Source of the DNA: Rhizophagus irregularis
Taxonomy: Eukaryota; Glomeromycota; Glomeromycetes; Glomerales; Glomeraceae
Direction: 5' to 3'
Assembly (NCBI RefSeq): GCF_026210795.1
Contig: NC_089439.1
Span: 1,550,001 to 1,614,000, forward strand
Length of the DNA stretch: 64,000 nucleotides
Translations under genes and position numbers: made by a program
Shown: positions 44,801-54,357 of the stretch, piece by piece
Numbering within the stretch: the stretch's first letter is position 1
How the letters are laid out: every line of letters starts with the position of its first letter
Notes under the pieces: model-generated
What the model was told of the DNA's origin: nothing
Seen by the model: only the letters and a program-made list of their open reading frames with translations
The model's database searches: none

Positions 44801-46083
44801 CTTACATCATTCTTGGAGACATTATTTATGACAACATTATCAATCGCATGACTCCACGATAAAATGACCTTAGATAATACGGACTAAATTAACTATTGTT
44901 TATTTTGAACGGCTGTACACCAACTTTCACTAACCTTATATTTCGTTGAACCTTCCCCTGTTTGTGCTATAAAGGGATTATTGTCGTTCCCATGGCCTAC
45001 ATCAGAATCGTTGTGGCAATTTGGCTTTGAGAGGAATGCAGATTAGAAACATAATACAGAAAGTAAAATAAAAATCGTCAAAATTCATGTCAGAATTTAC
45101 CGAAAAGAGAGAACCATCATCTCCCCTTTCCTCAGGAGAACTATGTGTTTCATCTTCTACATTCCTTTGTTGTTCTGGAGTCTGACTTTTGCCATCTTCG
45201 ATAGTAGTTTCGGCCTACGTTCAAGTTTATTTTGTTTATAACAAATTTAAGGAGGACCTTTAATCTCAGTCAGAGACTGCTCGAAGAGCAAAATATTGGT
45301 TAAAAATTTCTTACAGGCTTTTGTTTTTTTCCCCTTCTGATTGCTATCATTTCGTCAATGGGTTGTTTATCATACTCATAGAAGCGTTTATGTCCTTGAA
45401 TAATATTCCCGGCTCCGATTTGTAAACTACCACGAGATAAATCACAAGATAAAAATACATTTTCAGCGTTTATCTCGTTATTCTCCACCGCATTATGTTG
45501 TTTCATTCTAGGTAAGGACTTCAACCAAAAATTATCGATGCGTCCCATCTTTTTGGAATCGACCTTATACGAAAAATATACAAGTTAATGTATCAAGGCT
45601 ATCAAAAACTAAAAAAATAAGAGAACTAGTAGCGGACTAGCTAGACTACAGCGGAGACGAAGTCCATAACTATGCGAAGGCGAAGTTCCATAGGTAGCTG
45701 TATCCAACAGCGGAGACGAAGTCCATAACCATGCGAAGATGAAGTTCCATGGGTAGCTGTAGTAGCGGAGACGAAGTCCATAACCATGTGAAGACGAAGT
45801 TCCATGGGTAGCTACTGCTAGCAAATAAGCGGTCACGTAAATTACGGAGAATGCTAACCTGAAATTGTTTTTCGAGACGTATTGCATTATTCTTCTCTTC
45901 TTCCGTGCCTTGTTCTTTTATCTTCTGCAACTGTGTGTTAAATCTTCTCGTTACGCTCGCTTTATCTAAACCGAAGTTGCTTTTTTTCCAAAACTCGTGG
46001 TACTGAACCACGTCCCAGTCATTGCACGGAGTATTTAGGAAATAATCGAAGCCTGGTCCAGGTTCTTTAATTTCAGATAACAT
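41899..46083 (-). CDS. 12-exon gene with PD-(D/E)XK-like core
   Basis: Exons, minus strand: 46083-45859, 45563-45315, 45214-45101, 45024-44935, 44883-44806, 44736-44618, 44513-44366, 44299-44178, 44112-43987, 42588-42323, 42272-42115, 42027-41899. Every junction is GT..AG and in phase; the joined frame is 1824 nt (607 aa) with no internal stop. Segments: GPGFDYFLNTPCNDWDVVQY at the N-terminus; a Ser/Glu-rich middle; WITPDGYNISTDFRKL; EDTFVHRYCHQILEEIF; then, around residues 444-468, GRKPDFRI followed by LIFGEIKPP, the PD...ExK signature of REase-fold nucleases; then AEFMKGSLDYLINVYGYVAG and TYDGLYRCNLISKVLLPTEN. I recognise this as a family common in Rhizophagus with no assigned function; nuclease activity is an inference from the motif. 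The ninth intron (43986-42589) carries a complete Tc1/mariner element, the first intron a minisatellite. An intact frame despite these suggests selection or recent insertion. Confidence 0.78.
42622..43943 (-). mobile_element. complete Tc1/mariner-type DNA transposon
   Basis: 1322 bp, flanked by TA (42620-42621 and 43944-43945). Terminal inverted repeats are perfect over at least 26 bp; they begin CACTACTTGGAAAAAAGTAG. It carries one intact transposase frame. It sits inside an intron of the 12-exon gene, in the same orientation as that gene. Perfect ends, exact TA duplication and an intact frame point to recent insertion, and the element may still be able to move. Confidence 0.92.
42730..43755 (-). 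CDS. Tc1/mariner transposase
   Basis: 341 aa, ATG at 43755, no break. The N-terminal half has two HTH-type DNA-binding parts (AERNQIIGLFKGGATRQKII and the following FSRTAVYRTIQIF) with SGRPK between them. The catalytic part has IWSDESRF (first D), FQDDNAPVHTA (second D) and SPDLNPIEHLW (third, E). I count 35 residues between the second D and the E, so DD35E rather than the classical DD34E of Tc1. The enzyme cuts at the terminal repeats and reinserts at TA. Length is typical for the family. Confidence 0.93.
   Translation of the reverse strand: MYDLTEAERNQIIGLFKGGATRQKIIKMLGFSRTAVYRTIQIFCEGKSLETQPRSGRPKLLNCQHQKTLKKIVKTNNRQSAEQIKNNFQEKTGLQVTTKTIRKNLHELNIFSRIPAFKPLLNDKQRENRLNWCIERKDWSVRKWKSVIWSDESRFTIFKNDGPGRVWRTPGTRFNVKNMVPSIKHGGGGVMMWGCFSGKGLGPLIKINGKMNHRDYIQILESHLLPFINNNYNGRGYLFQDDNAPVHTAKNVKKWIETKKVKILENWPSQSPDLNPIEHLWSELERRIRKRPNPAKNVRELECALHEEWNQIPNNTLINLIESMPRRVEACIKNNGWPTKY
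45268..45289. repeat. double-hairpin element in an intron, reverse orientation
   Basis: AGTC-AGA-GACT joined to GCTC-GAA-GAGC, followed by AAAAT as in the MITE terminal repeat. It lies in intron 2 of the 12-exon gene (45314-45215). Confidence 0.7.
45640..45832. repeat. minisatellite of three ~58-bp units in an intron
   Basis: Three tandem units of AGCGGAGACGAAGTCCATAA plus CATGCGAAGACGAAGTTCCA plus TGGGTAGCTGTA, with few differences. It lies in intron 1 of the 12-exon gene (45858-45564). It is GC-richer than its surroundings. Translated on the minus strand it gives a repetitive WLWTSSPL-type peptide that I regard as spurious. Confidence 0.8.
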
Positions 46084-46089
46084 TTTTAT

Positions 46090-46590
46090 GGTGAGAGAAG
46101 TCAGTTTCAACTTATTCGCTCATTTTTTACTCCACATTTTACACTCATCGGGAATACCAACCACATCTTGTATTTCCATAGAGAGTAAAGTATAAACAGA
46201 TAACCCGATATAGTAAATGACTTTGATGAACAGATAATTATATGTTGTCCACTAGTATTGAAAACAACGAGATCGTGACCCAAGGTCTCAGTCGTCTTAT
46301 ATCACAGTTATTTCTTCTCCGCAGGTTAGTCTACTGCTAAAGAACATATAGCAGCCAAGTATTTCTAGTGGCAATAAAAATACAGGACGTAGCTAAAAGT
46401 AACAAAAACTTAAACACATAACAAAGACGATTTCTCACAATATGGGAATACCAACAGCGAAGTTTTCCGTTTTTATTCTTAGACTTATGGGTTAATCCAG
46501 AATAGGTAAATCATAGCATTTTGTACAAGCCCGCAGTTTCACTAAATAATTCAGGGGATGTACTCTGTGTCACAAAATTTCACTGTAATT
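46090..46590. other. intergenic, upstream of the 12-exon gene
   Basis: Probable promoter side of the minus-strand gene. A GTGACC-type hairpin remnant, 'GAGATCGTGACCCAAGGTCT', lies near 46268. No gene. Confidence 0.4.
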
Positions 46591-46596
46591 AAACTA

Positions 46597-46829
46597 CCCT
46601 AGCGTTCCCAAGAAAAAAAGCACTTGGTGGCCGGCATTATGCGGAATTATGCACTGTCACGTGAACAGTGCGGTGACAAATAATGCGTGACGAATAAGTT
46701 TTTACCAACTCGAAAAAAACTAAGTCCCTCAGATAAATATAAACAATGAAAACACTGAGGGGTGTGACGGATGTGATGATTTTTTACATGGTCACGTGTC
46801 AAGTGCTTTTTTTCTTGGGAACGCTAGGG
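46597..46829. mobile_element. MITE with 30-bp perfect terminal inverted repeats
   Basis: 233 bp. It begins CCCTAGCGTTCCCAAGAAAA and the next ten bases, AAAGCACTTG, also match; the right end is the exact reverse complement over all 30 bp. Interior GC is higher than the flanks and contains CACGTGAACAGTG. I see no clear target duplication (flanks ..AAACTA and ATGATC..). No coding capacity. It is unrelated to the CAGTGGTGAGC-type MITEs. Confidence 0.85.
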
Positions 46830-49800
46830 ATGATCTGTAATTAGGATCTGTGAATTGTATCATTGGTCGACTATGTGATTCGCAGATCATTGTGTAATTT
46901 ACGTGATGCATTTTTGAAAAAAAAATGCAGTAGAGTTCTATTACTAGCCCCTACTAAATTTGTCGTCAGCTAGCCATAGGTTTTTTCTTATAAATAGCTT
47001 GTAACTGATTTTTTCAAGGCAAATAAGTTGTATATATGTCCCGGCTTAGAGCATAATATGAGCGGTTAAAATTTTCATTGCGTGATCGCACAGATCCAGA
47101 ATTTGATCTTTCAGCATTTCAATTCTTTCTCTTCGTTATCAACAATATCAATATACCTATTCGCAATTCGTAGACGAGTTTATACTAATGGACAAATGAA
47201 ATGGCTGCAGTACATTATGAATTAATGTGTCATGATGCGAACAAAGCATTTCACAAACAACCTGCAGAAATAATTTTAAATAAGTAAGTAAGTAAGTACA
47301 GTATATCGTAACTCGTAAGACCAGCCAAGACAGAGTTTATGGCGATATTCAGTTAACTTTGGCTACGAGGTATGTAATTAAAAAAATATGTATACATATA
47401 TGAGTTATTTATTGCCTTGCTTACATTCCTGTTATTTGTCTGGTCGCTCAAACTTCATAATTTCATGGAATGGGCCATTTCTTCGAAAGGCTACGCCAAG
47501 GCCTCTTTGTCCCTCGTTCCTCGAAAAATCATGAAGATTTTTTTGTATTTATCTTTTCATGTAATCGTCTACGTAATTGAATGACCGTCTTGCCGCTCAA
47601 CCACGCCGTTAACAGAGGAGGTTCTAGGAACCTACGTTCATAGGGCAAGACGCTCAGGGGACACTGTAAGGACCAGTTAATTTCGGGACATGTTAACAAG
47701 AAAGTTATTGTAACTCAGTCTACAAACGGGGATTCAAGAATGTGTCATGTCTATCACACCGAAGATCAAGTTACAAGTTGCAACATAGTAAAAAAAAGGG
47801 AGGTATAGCGATAGTTAATTACTAGGTAGGAGTTGGTCATTAAAATATTGGGAGGTTTTTGTGTCATATAAGAAAGAGGCCGTTCCATTTTTTTCACATG
47901 TTGCCTTGGACTTTTAGAAAAAAGAGTTATCGCATAGTGTTCGACTGCAATCAAGATCACAAATAGGTACGTGTTTTCGGTATACTTGCGGAGTTGGATT
48001 TGACAAATTAATCGTTAATGGCTGTCATCGAACGATGAAATGACAATATTAACATTGGTATTATCTTGGATTCATTTGTTGCCAATAGCTAGTTAGCGTA
48101 TGATCGTCGAATACCTGATTATGCCACTGTTCGAATTCTTGCTCTTGATGGTATAAGTTATTCTGAAATTTAATGCAACGCTAGTCATGGTGGGCACTAA
48201 CGTGATGGAGACTTGTACCATAGAACTCTTAGGTTGTGAAGTAAATCTTTCTTTGAAAAAAGTAGAACGTTTGCCCACATTAAAATAACCAAGTGAAAAC
48301 GCTAACTTGCCCAGACGTCATTGTTACTTTGTAATTACAAAAAAAATTATATTTAGGATCTCGTGGAGTAATAGAATTGGAGGTCAATGTAGTTACGAAA
48401 GATATATGGACAAATTACTTCTCCTGCGTTGTTCTATTATAATTATGTAGTCAGAATATCGGATGCAACGATAGAAAGCAATTTTTGTCTTGTGATATCA
48501 AGGTACATGGAAATGATATATTAATCAAAAATGGCAACCGGAGCAAAAAATCAGTAGCAGTGCAAACTATGAAATAGTTTCACGAACTATGTTCTAAAGA
48601 AATACATGAGGAAGTAGCGGACACATAGTTTTCATTAACGATGTAAGAAAGAAGATAATAACTGCTTGCTTTATTTTTTCATCTCGCACATAACATATTA
48701 TTTTTTTTAATTTGAGCTACAAATCAATAAAATTATTAGTCTTATTCCGCAATACACTACCGAAACTATGAAGTGATTACATTACATTTTAAGTATAGAT
48801 ATCGTAATATTCTACGTAACACGTACGTTTGATTCTTTCAGAATAGTTACTATTCTAAACGAGAATGTTTTCACATGTTGACTTCTCTACTAAAATTTCT
48901 ATCGTTCTGAATAAATTTATCATAATAGTGATGATACGATGTATGTAACTTGTATTGATCAACCATTTGCATTAAAATTTTAAAACTATTACTTCTCGCT
49001 ATGCAATACCTCCAGTTCACAAAATTTATTCATTTATTCTAAGACCGAGATTTCATCACGATATTACTAATCGTTATATGTGGTAATGGTTATGTAATTT
49101 TAATCTACGTCATTACCATGTGACACTCTGAACTGACCGTCTTGCCGCTCAACCACGCTTTTAACAGAGGAACCTGGGTTCCTGGAATTAGAGTATCACG
49201 TGTTATCCGCAGGACTATTAATTGTTTGCTACTATCGAGTGCTCTATAGCAAATCGTCGAATAATTTCTCATCTCTGTTCTTAGAAACAATAAATTACTG
49301 TGATTTATCAACAAAGTGAACTACTTCCTCGACTAGTAGCTTTTTCTGGGAATTATCTTGGCAAAAATGAGTTGCAGCATCATTACTCAGTAACTCGACA
49401 AAAACTCTATTTTATTGAATTTTCTATTCACGTAATTCTTGGATTATTTAGTCAAGTATTCGATGATAATTATATTGTATTTTTGTTGTCGCTCATTACC
49501 CTCTCCATCAACAAGTCATTTACAAAAAGTGTTGTTAATAATGACAGATTGTAGAATAATTGGATATCAGAGATTGTTTCGATTACTAAAAAAACAATTA
49601 CCGTAGTCCCGCTAGTGATGATTTTTCTGCATCCATTGATATTTGTAGTCGAATATTGTTATTGGTATTTGTAGTCGAATGCTTGATGTTATTAATTGCA
49701 TCCATATTAACTTGTACTAGTGTTTCGATTACTGAAAACAAAATCAGCTATTTTCTTTGCATTACGAAATTATCCTTATCGATAACCTATTCGACTGTGA

Positions 49801-52780
49801 TCGTATATACGATTATAGCGTCCAACCTCTACACTACTAATCCTATTAAAAAATTATAATTACATGGTATTCTTTCCGTGATCAGATAATATGTTCAATA
49901 ATGGATACGGCCAAAATTTTTTTTCGAACTATCACCTCCCATGCACAAATATTTATACCAATTATTCGTATATATCATATGTTGATTTACTCATCAGACA
50001 TGGCTGATGTCACCAGTCCACTAACTAAATATAATAAAATACTTGTAATCATTAATATGACTCTATGTAATTTCCGATCTTTACATAAAATAAAATAAAA
50101 AAAATCATTAATATGACAAATAATAGTACGGATGCATAAAATATAAATACCTTGTGGCCAAATAGAATATATTGTTCCTGTACATCATCGCACTCAAGAG
50201 TTGAGATTGTTAGATATGCTCCATATACAGTATCAATTACAATAGTATCATCATTATATCCTTGTCTGAATCTTTTTTCATTCATGTGGATCACTAGTGA
50301 AGTTAAATAGCAAACGGAATATTTTTCGTTTTTTTTGTTAATAACATTTGCTAAAGTAGAACAATATACAGATTATACAATAAGAGAAAATTCGCCAACC
50401 ACATACTTGAAATACAAATAACGCATGGTAGTTTATTACACGGTTGACATTAGAGCTTCGCTCACTAGTATAATCAACACTTTTACAGAGTGATTTCATA
50501 TCTACTAAATGATGTACTATATGTTAGTTACGGATTAACACAGATAAGAAAAAATAATGCTCGACTACTAATTATGATAATGATTTTGTTTGGAACTAAC
50601 GTTACCTGTTATCTGTTAGTAGTTCGGGTACCTTCAGGTATAAATTATGGGAAAATCTTTTTGCATCGCTTCTCGTTAAAATAAAGTTGGCACCTCGTGT
50701 TATTGTCGGAAATGGCATACAAAGATTTCCTCTCCCTATAACATATTGTACTTACAGAGTCTGTTCTAAGTAATCGAGACTAAATGCAGTTCCACTTAAA
50801 GTGTTGACTATTGTTTGCGATTACTAATAACAAGAGAATACGGAAAATTTTTTCTATGTAGCACATCACATTCTTATCGTAGTTAGTGTATTGGAATAAA
50901 ACTATCCAGGTATAGAAATTTTACCGCAGTCGTGCATTTAACGTAGCATGATTTTACTTTGTTGGAATCTCGTACAACTTCTTTGTGAAACAATATATGT
51001 CGTGTTGAAAATAGACATAGTATACTGCGCAACTAACAGGGAAGACATTTTCCATAAAGGGAACAATAATAAATTATACAATATTGCTATTAGGTAGTCT
51101 ATCGTTTGTATTACATTACAATTTGTTAATAAGTCCGGGAACAAAATTTGTACTACATGTGCGCAGTTTCAAAAGTATGAAATAAGACAACTGTGATCTT
51201 GGGTCACGGTCTCACTGTTGGGCATTTATTTATGAAAGAACAAGCAACATATCCGAATATGATTGTTAAAATCACGTGACTCTGATCGTTCCCCTTCATT
51301 ATTTTCACGTTCCTCGAAAAATCATGAAGATAATTTGTATACATTTTTTTACGAGATATATACGTATATGAAAATACATTAATCATGTCTGCAGGAAAAA
51401 TCTGTATGATTTTCTGAACGAAGTGAAGGAAATTATACAGGGGAACTGTTTTTCGGAAAAAAAATTTTACGCACCAATTATTAAATGTAACGATAAGGCA
51501 TAATTTTTTCTGTTGTTCGATGCCGTGTAACTTCAATAATGATCAACCAATAATATGGGATTAGCTCTTTTGGTATTAGATGTATTCCTTATATAGAAAA
51601 CACATTTCAGTATAAATACCTGAAAGACTAATATGTCTGTTAATAAGTTTAGTCCGAAATTTCTAAATATAGTAATAGTATCGTTAATCTAGACCCGAAC
51701 ATTTTATTTGAAATCGCCAATCACTTTTACCAAGCATTTTTTGACCATGAAACGGGAGTGAAATAGATTTCATAATGAATGTGGAAACAGTTGTACTCAA
51801 GTACAAATAATAAAAGGTTGAGATTAGTAGTGGGAAGGTAACTATTTTTTAGAAGGACTTTGCTTTATCAACGTGAACACATTTATTTTCAATAAACTGT
51901 TATCAGGTAGTTATTAGTTGTAATTAAATATGTTAATACAAACGAAAAATCACAACCAACAAATATTTTCTTTATCGTTGCGTAATATACATAGTATATA
52001 TAATGGATTGATAGAACACGATAGAGCTCCCAACTTCCGGATGAGTAATCCTTTTGTTTTCGATTACTGTTGTTGATGACTTTGTCTATATCTCATCCTG
52101 TTTGTATGATTTCTTTTGAGAATTATGTGATTTCTAGACCAGAGACGATAACGAGGATAGCAGGAACGTTAACATCTGTTTGGAAGAAGAAAAAACAAAA
52201 CCGTTTAGACATAAATATATGAACACGACATCAATAACGGGATTTCAATCACGTATATATTTTGTTGATAGTACTTCGAAACTGGTAATAGAAAGCGAAG
52301 GATATCTAGCATGAAGATCTATTCTTTTTAAAGTCAAATTGAGATCAGAACTAATTACGAACAAACGACATACTCGAACAATTAAAAAAATCCAATTTAA
52401 AAAAAAAAAATATTTATTGTAGGGCACTCAATTAATCTGTCAACTTTTTTTCAGGAAAGTTCTGGCATAATACACGTAATACGATTTACGATTTATCTAT
52501 TCTATATATAAGATCGATCGATTTGTACAGAGTAGTAATAAAATCAACGCAAAAATTCAGATCTATAAAAAAAAAGATTACTTATAACTGTGTAAATAAA
52601 TATATATACGACATATTGTACTCTTGACTTACTTTCATTATCTAATTTGCCAATAAATCATATAATTATTCATCTCCATCTTGTACAAACTGCCTAATAA
52701 TCAAGAAGACAAGAGAAAAAATCGATGCATCAATCGACATATCAACCGAAAATTTTAACATCATTGAACTGAAACAGCAG
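46830..52780. other. gene-poor intergenic region
   Basis: No supported gene in about 6 kb. Contents: 'GCCGCTCAACC' elements at 47583-47655 and 49135-49185, a GTAAGTAAGTAAGTA microsatellite near 47284, repeat R5 copy 1 (50.12-51.24 kb) and the inverted partner of 18.7 kb (51.19-51.45 kb). The short frame at 50052-50294 has a hydrophobic stretch but its frame is not kept in the R5 copy at 59.3 kb. Confidence 0.6.
50120..51240. repeat. dispersed repeat R5, copy 1
   Basis: 'GATGCATAAAATATAAATAC', 'CTTGTG', 'GTTTATTACACGGTTGACAT', 'AGTGATTTCATATCTACTAA', 'TCTTTTTGCATCGCT' and 'TCTCGTACAACTTC' recur in the same order at 59.30-60.27 kb. Both copies end in a GTGACC-type hairpin followed by GGTCTC..GTTGGG. 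Non-coding. Confidence 0.75.
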
Positions 52781-52794
52781 AGCAAATCAATTTC

Positions 52795-53379
52795 TTGAAA
52801 ATGAAAAATACTTACTCTCTCATTCAAAAGATATCGTTAATGGTGAAGTGCAAGAACATGAAAACCCAGAATATCTAATGAAACATAAAACAAACTTACC
52901 TTCTACTGTAAGATTACAAGTAGGCTGTTGAGTGATGTTTCTTATCAACAAGTATATTGATAAGCAAATCTGTAATGGTACAATTGGTATTGTCACAGAT
53001 ATAAATAAGGAACAAGAAATAGCAAGAGTGGCATTTCGCATAAATAGAGGAATAATTGATGTTGAAATACATTTAGACTGAGCTGGTACATTTTAACATT
53101 AATGGTATGTCTGCATGCAGAATCCAATTTCCATTACAAAACGCTTTCGCCCTAACAGTTCATAAAACACAAGCAATAACATTACCAAAGGCATCACTTC
53201 ATTTAGATGACCAAATGTTTGCAGGTCAGGCATATGTTGCAATAAGTAGATGCAGGTCTTGGGATGATGTAGAAATACTTTCTCTTACATTGGATGCATT
53301 TAAAGTGGATGAAAAAGTCAAAAAAGAATACATTAGGTTAGAACAAATATCAAGTAATGTACTCTATTTAAAACATTAA
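52795..53379 (+). pseudogene. Pif1-type helicase relic (Helitron-like)
   Basis: The frame from about 52830 reads DIVNGEVQEHENPEYLMKHK, TNLPSTVRLQVGC, then TGA (52929-52931), MFLINKYIDKQICNGTIGIV and VAFRINRGIIDVEIH; after a frame change near 53080 it continues HFNINGMSACRIQFPLQNAF, ALTVHKTQAITLPKASLHLD, QAYVAISRCRSWDDVEIL. These are the C-terminal motifs of Pif1/RecD-like helicases (LTVHKTQ, YVAISR). Catalytic motifs I-III (Walker A and B) are not in the window, so this is a 5'-truncated, broken copy. In fungi such helicases are usually the Hel part of Helitron transposons. Confidence 0.8.
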
Positions 53380-53528
53380 GACATAAATTTCATATACGTT
53401 ATGTCAAAATTTATATCAGTCTATACAATTTCTATTTAAAGTTAAGTACATTATTTGGCACCATTAAAAAGGTTTACTTAAAGCATCTAACAAATGGGGG
53501 ACGAAGTCCACATGTTGGCGATCCCTAG
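53380..53528 (+). mobile_element. candidate Helitron 3' terminus
   Basis: About 120-150 bp after the helicase stop lies a GGAC-GAA-GTCC hairpin (about 53500-53510), followed by GATCCCTAG and then T. Helitrons end in a short hairpin and CTRR, inserted before T; CTAG at 53525-53528 fits. Position and orientation relative to the helicase are as expected. No 5' TC end was identified. Confidence 0.45.
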
Positions 53529-53529
53529 T

Positions 53530-54355
53530 TAATATAACAATTAAATTTTTTTTTATATTGATTACATATTTACAGTACTATTACAGTTAATTGATTTAAA
53601 AATCACACTCCCCACATTTTTTTAAAAAACCCGTTTTTTACCTACCACTTTTCAAAAAAAAATTCCGATGACGGTACTATGTTACACCAAATTTTTTTTA
53701 TAAATAGCCCCACGGATTGCTCCGATTTTTTTTTCCCGCAATTTTGGAAATTTTGGTATTTAACGTTTTTTTAAAAATATTTTGTCATCTTCAGACGCAA
53801 AATATAAGTATGTTAGTAGTAAGCATTATATAAGAGGCAAGGTAGAAGAAGCCTGATTATCGATACTATAACTCGACAACAATAGATATAATAACAATCT
53901 TAAATGAAACCATAAAGAAAATTATTTTGAAGAAAAAAACTTTTATGGAACTTATCGATCTTGGCATGTCATTCGAATGACCTTAAACGAAATTCAAATG
54001 ACCATAGCTTTACTATAAAGTTAAAGCGTTTTCCATTAGATTAAATAATATAATCAGACATAACCGTGCAAATTAATCATAATTTATTACCAAATCGAAA
54101 ATTCAGTCATAACGTAGAATTTATATTCCTGTGCTTCATTTGCTGCATCATAAAGTAAATAGTATTATTTATAGTAAGAACTTTATCGTAATTACGTAAT
54201 AATTAACAAAGATAACCGATTCAGCGAGAACTGAACCCTACCTAAGTGTTTCACCAAGATCATAGTTCATAATCATTACACACAAAAACGTGATCCCTGA
54301 TAAAAATTTTCGAAGTATCTAGAACATTTCATCATCATATTTTAATATAAATACG
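53530..54355. other. intergenic, upstream of the CRN-NTPase gene
   Basis: No gene. AATATAAATA at 54342-54351 lies just upstream of the first ATG and could act as a TATA-like element; this is weak in such AT-rich DNA. Confidence 0.35.
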
Positions 54356-54357
54356 AC

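Noticed and set aside
45609..45887. Minus-strand frames translating the 58-bp minisatellite
   Set aside because: Repetitive WLWTSSPL-type peptide arises from the tandem repeat; the in-phase splice removes it.
50052..50294. 80-aa frame with a hydrophobic segment
   Set aside because: The paralogous DNA at 59.3 kb has frame-breaking indels, so the frame is not conserved.
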